Positions 6,806-11,720 of a stretch of 12,536 bases of DNA are shown here, piece by piece. Source of the DNA: CAXRGH01 sp964230195 (GTDB lineage: Bacteria > Pseudomonadota > Gammaproteobacteria > Enterobacterales > Alteromonadaceae); NCBI GenBank assembly GCA_964230195.1, contig CAXRGH010000133.1, positions 1-12,536 of the forward strand, written 5' to 3'. The position numbers and the translations under genes were made by a program. The notes under the pieces were generated by a model. It saw nothing but the letters and a program-made list of their open reading frames with translations, did not search any database and was not told where the DNA came from. How positions within the stretch are numbered: position 1 is the stretch's first letter; every line of letters begins with the position of its first letter.

Positions 6806-7870
6806 CTATTTTTCCTCTAACACCCCATGTTCCACGTGGAACATTTGATAGTTGTCTTGTGACAGGTTTTGAAAAAAATCAGGTTTTTCTATTGCTGTCA
6901 CGAATGTCTGTAAGCCCACGAGTTTATTAATCTCGTTTAGTACCAGTGCTTGTTTTTCTTTATCCAGTTCTGATGCTAGATCATCAAGCAGCAAATAATT
7001 CTCTGTTCCACGATCAACCAGCCATTTAACCTGTCCTAGTATTAAACTGGCTACCAGCATTTTTAGTTCACCTCGGGACAGTACCTGGTGCGCGCTGTCG
7101 TTATCTATGGTCACCCTAATATCAGCTTTATGCGGTCCAATCGTTGTAAAGCCATATCGTTTGTCTGTGTCGAAACAGTCTTGATATTGTTTTTTAGTGT
7201 CCGAGCCTGACAACCCTTTAACAAGGCTGTATTGTACCTTGTATTGTGGTAAAAATCTGTTTTGATAGTGATTAAAATAAGGGATTATCTGCTGAAATGT
7301 AGTCTCTCGAATGATGCTGATTTTTTCCACCAACGGAATGATTTGATTATCCCAGTATAGGAAAGCATCATAACTTTCCCCCTGCTTAAGTAGCGCGTTT
7401 CTTTGTTTAATTAGGCGGTTGTACTGCTGCCAGTCGTTTGCAAAGGAATGTTCCACGTGGAACACACAAAAATCAAGGAACTGTCTGCGTGCTTGCGCGC
7501 CCGATGTAAGCAATAAAAAGCTTTCTGGTGTCATTACACGTATTGGTAAAAATTCTGCGAGAATTGATAGTCGCTGCTTAGATTCCTGATTGATTCGAAT
7601 TTCGTATTCATTTTGGCGATTTCTGCTAACGCCGATTTTGTCACCATGACTCAGTTGGCAAAAACTATTAAGCGCCTTTGCCTCATTGTTGATGACTTGT
7701 GAAATTTGATGTGTGCGAAATGAGCGGCCTGTTCCCAATAGATGAATTGCTTCTAGCACTGAGGTTTTTCCAGCACCATTATCACCATAAAACAGACACA
7801 ACGGGGCGTTAATCGTTATTGCAGCAGGTTTTAGATTACGGATTGCATCATATCGCAACTGATTAATCAT
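6806..7870 (-). CDS. recF: DNA replication and repair protein RecF
   Basis: RecF is an SMC-like ATPase that with RecO and RecR loads RecA at single-strand gaps. The 354-residue protein has the Walker A motif GDNGAGKT (29-36), FLDFCVFHVEH (131-141), the ABC signature LSRGELK (264-270), the Walker B motif LLLDDLASELD (293-303), and the family-like tail QMFHVEHG (342-349). The ATG at 7870 gives the expected N-terminus. It lacks a clear ribosome binding site and lies 22 bp after the dnaN stop, so translation may depend on coupling. The unusual point is that FHVEH occurs twice, at 137-141 and 344-348, and both times it is encoded by the same perfect palindrome, TTCCACGTGGAA, inside a full parS-like 16-mer. 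The gene therefore seems to double as a partition locus. Confidence 0.98.
   Translation of the reverse strand: MINQLRYDAIRNLKPAAITINAPLCLFYGDNGAGKTSVLEAIHLLGTGRSFRTHQISQVINNEAKALNSFCQLSHGDKIGVSRNRQNEYEIRINQESKQRLSILAEFLPIRVMTPESFLLLTSGAQARRQFLDFCVFHVEHSFANDWQQYNRLIKQRNALLKQGESYDAFLYWDNQIIPLVEKISIIRETTFQQIIPYFNHYQNRFLPQYKVQYSLVKGLSGSDTKKQYQDCFDTDKRYGFTTIGPHKADIRVTIDNDSAHQVLSRGELKMLVASLILGQVKWLVDRGTENYLLLDDLASELDKEKQALVLNEINKLVGLQTFVTAIEKPDFFQNLSQDNYQMFHVEHGVLEEK
6828..6843. promoter_or_regulatory. parS: Probable parS site (ParB binding), 3' end of recF
   Basis: The 16-mer TGTTCCACGTGGAACA is a perfect palindrome and extends to 18 bp with the flanking A and T (6827-6844). It matches the conserved bacterial parS consensus (TGTTNCACGTGNAACA) in the form known from Pseudomonas. 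It encodes FHVEH of the RecF tail. No ParA or ParB gene is in the window, so binding is inferred; in relatives parA and parB lie a little beyond yidC. Confidence 0.85.
7449..7464. promoter_or_regulatory. parS: Probable parS site (ParB binding), middle of recF
   Basis: A second perfect TGTTCCACGTGGAACA, identical over all 16 bases to the copy at 6828 and 621 bp from it. It encodes FHVEH at RecF residues 137-141. Two exact copies of a 16-base palindrome within one gene, about 3 kb from the origin, fit the usual clustering of parS sites near oriC. Confidence 0.87.
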
Positions 7871-7892
7871 GTTGTTATATGATCGTTAATAC

Positions 7893-8996
7893 TTACAGAC
7901 GCATCGGCATGACAACATATAACGATGTCATTTCGTCTGACACACCCTCAATTAAGGCTGATGAATTTGAATCTCCTAGGGTCCATTGAACCTGCTCTGT
8001 TTTAAGTGTGTTCAACACATCGAGCACATAGCTCACATTAAACCCTATCTCGAGGTTTTCACCTGTGTAATCAACCGCCAGATCAATAACCGCTTCTTCC
8101 TGCTCTGGGTTGTTGGCTGTAATTGTAAGGTTGCCAGAACTGAGGTTCATGCGAATACCACGGTATTTCTCATTGCAGAGAATGGCCGCACGCGCGAATG
8201 CATCACGCAAATCTTCGCGGTTTGATATCAGTTGTTTGTCGCCATTCTTAGGTAACACACGATCATAATCCGGAAATTTTCCGTCTATGAGTTTTGACGT
8301 GAAAACATAACCAGCCGTTGTAACACGTAGATGATTTGTGCCCAGAACAACTTCCAAGTTTTCATCGGTATCATCCAGTAGTCTTTGTAATTCAGTAATA
8401 CCTTTACGTGGGATTATTGCCTCAGTTTTTGATTCAGTCTCTGCATCGAGACTCAGCTCTGAAAGAGCCAATCGATGACCATCAGTAGACACTGACTTAA
8501 GTTGGTTGCCATTAATCTCAAATAACATGCCGTTGAGATAATAACGTACATCCTGTTGCGCCATTGCAAATGCTGTTCGGTCCATTAGCGACTTTAGTTT
8601 CGCTTGGTTAACCTGCATGGTATGAGTACCAACCGTCTCATCAATGGCAGGAAACTCACCTGCAGCAATGGTAGAAAGAGTGAACTTGTTCGCACCACAT
8701 TTTAACGTAACCTTCTGATTTTCATGGATAAAATCAATTTCTTTTGGTGGTAGGCTGCGGCAAATATCGAGAAATTTCCGTGCTGGTACAGTGATCTGTC
8801 CTGACTCACCCGATTCAGGGATCGCAACTTTTGCGACCAGCTCTACTTCTAAATCCGTTGCTGTAAGCGTCAGTTCTTGATCGTCCAGAACAACGAGTAT
8901 ATTAGACAACACAGGAAGTGTTTGCCGTCTTTCTACCGCATTGCTTACCAATTGCAATGGTGCAATTAAGCTATCTCGACTGATGGTAAAACGCAT
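7893..8996 (-). CDS. dnaN: DNA polymerase III subunit beta (sliding clamp)
   Basis: The beta clamp is a ring-shaped homodimer that tethers DNA polymerase III and other enzymes to DNA. The protein is 367 residues, one more than the E. coli clamp. It starts MRFTISRDSLIAPLQLVSNA and contains RRQTLPVLSNILV, VPARKFLDICRSLP, YLNGMLFEI, STDGHRLALSE, the domain 3 segment GKFPDYDRVLP, and the highly conserved C-terminus VVMPMRL, which forms part of the partner-binding pocket. GGAG lies nine bases before the ATG at 8996. It sits 17 bp after the dnaA stop and 22 bp before recF, in one leftward operon transcribed away from oriC in the direction of the fork. Confidence 0.99.
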   Translation of the reverse strand: MRFTISRDSLIAPLQLVSNAVERRQTLPVLSNILVVLDDQELTLTATDLEVELVAKVAIPESGESGQITVPARKFLDICRSLPPKEIDFIHENQKVTLKCGANKFTLSTIAAGEFPAIDETVGTHTMQVNQAKLKSLMDRTAFAMAQQDVRYYLNGMLFEINGNQLKSVSTDGHRLALSELSLDAETESKTEAIIPRKGITELQRLLDDTDENLEVVLGTNHLRVTTAGYVFTSKLIDGKFPDYDRVLPKNGDKQLISNREDLRDAFARAAILCNEKYRGIRMNLSSGNLTITANNPEQEEAVIDLAVDYTGENLEIGFNVSYVLDVLNTLKTEQVQWTLGDSNSSALIEGVSDEMTSLYVVMPMRL

Positions 8997-9013
8997 ATTA
9001 TTATTCTCCAGTA

Positions 9014-10351
9014 TTAACTAGACAGAATTCTAAGTAAGTTATGGTAATCTTCTTTTAATTCCCTGTTTTCTTCTGCTAGTTGCTTTATTTTTCTACACGC
9101 ATGGAGCACAGTCGTATGATCTCTACCACTGAATGCATCCCCTATTTCTGGCAAACTTTTATTGGTTAGCTCTTTCGTTAATGCCATCGCCATCTGTCTC
9201 GGTCTAGCAACAGATCGTGAGCGACGCTTAGATAATAAATCACCAACTTTGATTTTATAATATTCGGAGACAGTTTTTTGAATATTTTGTATATTTATTC
9301 GTTTATCTTGTGCAGCAATGAGATCTTTTAGAGCTTCACGCACGAAATCCATACTAATTTCACGCCCGGTAAAGTTTGCGTTAGCAATGACACGCTTTAA
9401 TGCGCCTTCCAACTCGCGAACATTCGAGCGGATCCGCTTAGCTATGAAAAATGCCACTTCATCGGCCAGTTCAATGCCGCTTTTTTGTGCTTTACTCATT
9501 AAAATGGCAACACGCATTTCTAATTCCGGAGGATCAATAGCTTGAGTCAACCCCCAGCCAAACCGCGATTTCAATCTATCCTCCAGACCATCAACATCCT
9601 TGGGATAACGGTCACAAGTCAGAATAATCTGCTGATTAGCCTCGAGTAAAGCGTTGAAAGTATGGAAGAATTCTTCCTGAGAGACGGTTTTTCCCGCAAA
9701 AAACTGAATGTCGTCGATTAACAGTGCATCTAATGATCGATAGTACTTCTTGAAACGATCGATGGTGTTCGTTTGCAGTGCCTTGACCATGTCTGCGACA
9801 AATCGCTCTGAATGTAAATATAGTATTTTTGCATTTTTGCGTTGTTTGAGAATCTCATTACCAACTGCATGCATCAGATGGGTTTTACCCAGACCTACGC
9901 CGCCGTATATGAAGAACGGGTTATAGCCCGCACCAGGGTTTTCAGCAACCTGCCGTGCTGCCGCCAACGCAAGTTGATTTGCTTTACCCTCAACAAACGT
10001 TTCAAATCGGAAAGCCGGATTCAAGTTCGTTTTATGTGATTTATGCTCACTCGAAGCAGCACTATTCGTTGTTTTTATTGATTGAGCAACCGATGCTTTA
10101 GGGATCACTTCGAGTGAACCCACCTTAATTTCAACAGCATAATCTGTGTTCCTAGCATACATTTGCGCAATATCGCGTAACTTAGGGAGGTATTTGTCCT
10201 GCACCCAATCCATAACAAAAATATTTGGTGCAAATAAAATGAGTTGTTCCGTTGTTTCTTCGCTTTGTAGCGGCTTAAGCCAGGTATTAAACTGTTGTGC
10301 TGGTATCTCACCTTGAATTGATTTTAAGCAAGACTGCCAAATAGTTTCCAT
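9014..10351 (-). CDS. dnaA: Chromosomal replication initiator protein DnaA
   Basis: DnaA binds the DnaA boxes of oriC, assembles as an ATP-bound filament and opens the duplex. The protein is 445 residues, somewhat shorter than in E. coli (467), mainly through a short linker. Domain I begins METIWQSCLKSIQGEIPAQQF; a variable linker spans roughly 85-110; the AAA+ domain has Walker A GGVGLGKT (150-157), Walker B LLIDD (210-214), sensor 1 ILTCDRYP (243-250), GLEDRLKSRFGWGL (255-268) and sensor 2 NVRELEGAL (310-318). Domain IV carries RSRSVARPRQMAMAL (377-391) and the box-reading DHTTVLHAC (411-419). The open frame extends 15 codons further, to 10396, but the family N-terminus begins at the ATG at 10351, with GGAAA upstream. 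A DnaA box and an inverted repeat in the leader suggest autoregulation. Confidence 0.98.
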   Translation of the reverse strand: METIWQSCLKSIQGEIPAQQFNTWLKPLQSEETTEQLILFAPNIFVMDWVQDKYLPKLRDIAQMYARNTDYAVEIKVGSLEVIPKASVAQSIKTTNSAASSEHKSHKTNLNPAFRFETFVEGKANQLALAAARQVAENPGAGYNPFFIYGGVGLGKTHLMHAVGNEILKQRKNAKILYLHSERFVADMVKALQTNTIDRFKKYYRSLDALLIDDIQFFAGKTVSQEEFFHTFNALLEANQQIILTCDRYPKDVDGLEDRLKSRFGWGLTQAIDPPELEMRVAILMSKAQKSGIELADEVAFFIAKRIRSNVRELEGALKRVIANANFTGREISMDFVREALKDLIAAQDKRINIQNIQKTVSEYYKIKVGDLLSKRRSRSVARPRQMAMALTKELTNKSLPEIGDAFSGRDHTTVLHACRKIKQLAEENRELKEDYHNLLRILSS

Positions 10352-10370
10352 TAACTTTTTCCAATAAGTT

Positions 10371-10386
10371 GTTACTAAATAGTAAC
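10371..10386. repeat. Inverted repeat in the dnaA leader
   Basis: GTTACT and AGTAAC are perfect 6 bp arms around AAAT. The repeat lies about 20 bp before the dnaA start and directly abuts the DnaA box at 10387-10395. It could form a small mRNA hairpin or serve as an operator; short and AT-rich, so modest support. Confidence 0.4.
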
Positions 10387-10395
10387 TTATACACA
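10387..10395 (+). promoter_or_regulatory. DnaA box (TTATACACA) in the dnaA leader
   Basis: Exact match to the TTATNCACA consensus, 35 bp upstream of the dnaA start. Its position suggests DnaA autoregulation in addition to origin binding. The opposite strand reads TGTGTATAAG, which contains a -10-like hexamer (TATAAG) oriented toward dnaA. Confidence 0.7.
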
Positions 10396-10411
10396 TTTTT
10401 TATTGTTTTTC

Positions 10412-10431
10412 TTGAAATAACTATATTTCAA
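10412..10431. repeat. Perfect inverted repeat upstream of dnaA
   Basis: Arms TTGAAATA (10412-10419) and TATTTCAA (10424-10431) surround ACTA. The dyad lies 60-80 bp before the dnaA start, where a transcription factor could act. On the dnaA strand its first half provides a TTGAAA, possibly a -35 element, but no good -10 lies at the right distance. Confidence 0.4.
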
Positions 10432-10517
10432 CACTTGTTATATTAAAACCCAAAGAGAAAAATTAAACAATTAAAATATTAACAACAAACAAATATGTTT
10501 AACTTTACTGTATTTTT

Positions 10518-10526
10518 TGTGGATAA
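10518..10526 (-). promoter_or_regulatory. DnaA box (TTATCCACA, minus strand)
   Basis: Reads TGTGGATAA on the plus strand, the exact high-affinity DnaA box. It is in inverted orientation to the box at 10652, and the two bracket about 125 bp of very AT-rich DNA. Confidence 0.85.
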
Positions 10527-10651
10527 TTTTATTTATATTTTGACAACGCTAATTAATAAACAATTTATACTTAATTAGAAAATCATAATACAATAGTTAA
10601 TAACAAAGTTATCATAAAGATAAATTATTGAATATAATAAAGAATTACAGT

Positions 10652-10660
10652 TTATCCACA
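10652..10660 (+). promoter_or_regulatory. DnaA box (TTATCCACA)
   Basis: Exact high-affinity DnaA box. It immediately precedes the most AT-rich part of the region and a 13-mer-like element at 10693, so it is the best candidate for the box that anchors the DnaA filament used in unwinding. Confidence 0.87.
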
Positions 10661-10725
10661 TATTTAATCTAGACTTATAATAAATATAAAAAGATCTCTT
10701 AAATATATTATTTTTATTAATTAAG
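10661..10725. other. Candidate DNA unwinding element
   Basis: An almost pure A/T stretch that starts right after the DnaA box at 10652. It contains GATCTCTTA at 10693-10701, identical to the first nine bases of the right 13-mer of E. coli oriC, followed by about 24 A/T bases up to 10725. The exact borders of the unwinding element cannot be read from sequence alone; the AT-rich stretch at 10527-10651 is an alternative. Confidence 0.5.
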
Positions 10726-10797
10726 CCAAGCATGAAAAGCTAATTTCCGATAGTAAACCTGTTTTTTCGCAAATAAATATTTTTTTTGTTGGGAATG

Positions 10798-10806
10798 TGT
10801 GTATAA
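10798..10806 (-). promoter_or_regulatory. DnaA box (TTATACACA, minus strand) overlapping the rpmH -10 element
   Basis: Reads TGTGTATAA on the plus strand, an exact TTATNCACA match. Its last five bases are the first five of the TATAAT hexamer at 10802-10807, so bound DnaA would compete with RNA polymerase. Confidence 0.7.
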
Positions 10807-10807
10807 T
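10802..10807 (+). promoter_or_regulatory. Putative -10 element of the rpmH operon promoter
   Basis: Perfect TATAAT directed at rpmH, about 160 bp before its ATG. The -35 region is only a T-run near 10779-10784 and does not match TTGACA well. A long leader before rpmH is plausible but unproven. Confidence 0.45.
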
Positions 10808-10819
10808 CGCGATAAGCAG

Positions 10820-10828
10820 TTTTGCACA
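10820..10828 (+). promoter_or_regulatory. Relaxed DnaA box (TTTTGCACA)
   Basis: Matches the relaxed TTWTNCACA consensus and is close to the inverted box at 10798. A still weaker sequence, TGTGTTAAA at 10832-10840 (one mismatch on the minus strand), follows. Together they form a small cluster on the rpmH side of oriC. Confidence 0.5.
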
Positions 10829-10969
10829 TAGTGTGTTAAAAAAAATACATAAATACGTGAAAATCCGTTGATTTATGTTTTTTATATCAGTATGATCGCG
10901 CATCCCTTGTGGCCTATGACTGAAAAAACAGTTAATTAAGTAACAACAGAGCTAAAAGAGACTCAGACA

Positions 10970-11104
10970 ATGAAAAGAACATTTCAACCAAGCGTTCTAA
11001 AGAGAAAACGTACTCACGGTTTCCGCAGTCGTATGGCGACTAAGAATGGCCGAGCTGTTATCAATCGTCGACGTGCGAAAGGTCGCAAAGTACTCGCTGC
11101 CTAA
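10970..11104 (+). CDS. rpmH: 50S ribosomal protein L34
   Basis: This short gene encodes 44 residues: MKRTFQPSVLKRKRTHGFRS, then RMATKNGRAVINRRRAKGRK, ending VLAA. It is an almost canonical L34, a very basic protein of the large ribosomal subunit, and its length is the usual gammaproteobacterial one. AAAAGAG lies about nine bases before the ATG. It is the first gene of the rightward operon that diverges from dnaA across oriC. Its last part overlaps the predicted rnpA frame by 59 bp if rnpA starts at its only ATG. Confidence 0.98.
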   Translation: MKRTFQPSVLKRKRTHGFRSRMATKNGRAVINRRRAKGRKVLAA

Positions 11105-11489
11105 AACATCTAAAACAGCCGTACAAAAAGAGTCTGTCATTTTAGAAAAACAGCACCCTAAATCAAGGCGGTTACTCACTTCTCGCGATTACAGCCGAGT
11201 ATTCTTAGATCCAGTTAAATTTTTTCAACCTGGTTTGCTGATATTGTGTCGTGCAAACGATGAGGGTTTCGCACGCCTTGGAATGGCGGTTAGCAAGAAG
11301 AATCTACCTCGAGCCGTTGATCGTAATCGAGTAAAACGCATCATAAGAGAGTCATTTAGGCAATCTATCGGCAACATTGCTGTCGATGTCGTGGTTTTAA
11401 CTCGCAATCCCATTGTAAATATGGATAATACTCAAATCTTTAAACAGTTGGACTGGATGTGGCATCGCGTCAATAAGAGAAACTGGTGA
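11046..11489 (+). CDS. rnpA: Ribonuclease P protein component, start uncertain
   Basis: RnpA is the small basic protein that with the RnpB RNA removes 5' leaders from precursor tRNAs. The family core is clear: SRRLLTSRDYSRVF (about residues 40-53), GFARLGMAVSKKNLPRAVDR (74-93), and the RNR motif in RNRVKRIIRESFR (93-105), followed by VDVVVLTRNPI. The frame holds one ATG, at 11046 inside rpmH, giving 147 residues, and a GTG at 11073, also inside rpmH, giving 138. No ATG, GTG or TTG lies between the rpmH stop and the conserved core. The first 30 or so residues match no family feature I know. An ATT at 11139, with AAAGAG six bases upstream, would give 116 residues, closer to the usual length. 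The stop overlaps the yidD start (GTGA). Confidence 0.93.
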   Translation: MAELLSIVDVRKVAKYSLPKTSKTAVQKESVILEKQHPKSRRLLTSRDYSRVFLDPVKFFQPGLLILCRANDEGFARLGMAVSKKNLPRAVDRNRVKRIIRESFRQSIGNIAVDVVVLTRNPIVNMDNTQIFKQLDWMWHRVNKRNW

Positions 11490-11713
11490 AAAGTTTAATA
11501 ATCCTTCCTATAAGGTTTTATCAAAAATTCATTAGTCCTTTATTAGGTCAGCGATGTATTTATACCCCGAGTTGTTCACATTATATGATACAAGCAATCG
11601 AGCGATTCGGTATATTCAGGGGCACTTGGTTGGGCATAAAAAGAATTGGTCGGTGTCACCCTCTCAATGAGGGCGGTGATGATCCGGTTCCGGAAGATTA
11701 CAAAGGTCAATAA
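11486..11713 (+). CDS. yidD: Membrane protein insertion efficiency factor YidD
   Basis: YidD is a small membrane-associated protein that helps YidC and Sec insert inner-membrane proteins. The 75-residue product shows the complete family pattern: an amphipathic N-terminus MKSLIILPIRFYQKFISPLL, then RCIYTPSCSHYMIQAIERFG with C24 and C30, and GRCHPLNEGGDDPVPE with C57. The start is a GTG whose bases overlap the rnpA stop (GTGA, 4 bp), so translation is probably coupled to rnpA; AAGAG lies a few bases upstream. It stands between rnpA and yidC, its standard place, with yidC starting 7 bp after its stop. Confidence 0.96.
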   Translation: MKSLIILPIRFYQKFISPLLGQRCIYTPSCSHYMIQAIERFGIFRGTWLGIKRIGRCHPLNEGGDDPVPEDYKGQ

Positions 11714-11720
11714 TTAAATA

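Larger units (their letters stand above)
10352..10969. other. oriC: Origin of chromosome replication (oriC), dnaA-rpmH intergenic region
   Basis: This stretch of about 620 bp between divergent dnaA and rpmH holds no convincing gene. It is extremely AT-rich, above all from 10400 to 10790. It contains four DnaA boxes of the form TTATNCACA (10387, 10518, 10652, 10798) and a relaxed TTTTGCACA (10820). Flanking genes diverge from it, and the dnaA-rpmH gap is the known oriC location in Pseudomonas. Only two GATC sites are present (10693 and 10893), unlike the Dam-rich oriC of E. coli, so SeqA-type control is not suggested. The promoters of dnaA and rpmH must also lie here. The dnaA promoter could not be assigned because the sequence is too AT-rich. 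Confidence 0.93.

Noticed and set aside
7004..7019. Third parS-like sequence in recF (TGTTCCACGATCAACC)
   Set aside because: The left half matches for nine bases but the right half has four mismatches in seven and the palindrome is broken; ParB needs both half-sites.
10352..10396. 15-codon N-terminal extension of dnaA
   Set aside because: The extension covers the leader hairpin and DnaA box and matches no DnaA family feature; METIWQSCL is the expected N-terminus.
10721..10903. 60-codon minus-strand open frame inside oriC
   Set aside because: It crosses DnaA boxes and the rpmH promoter region, and shows no recognisable domain and no ribosome binding site.
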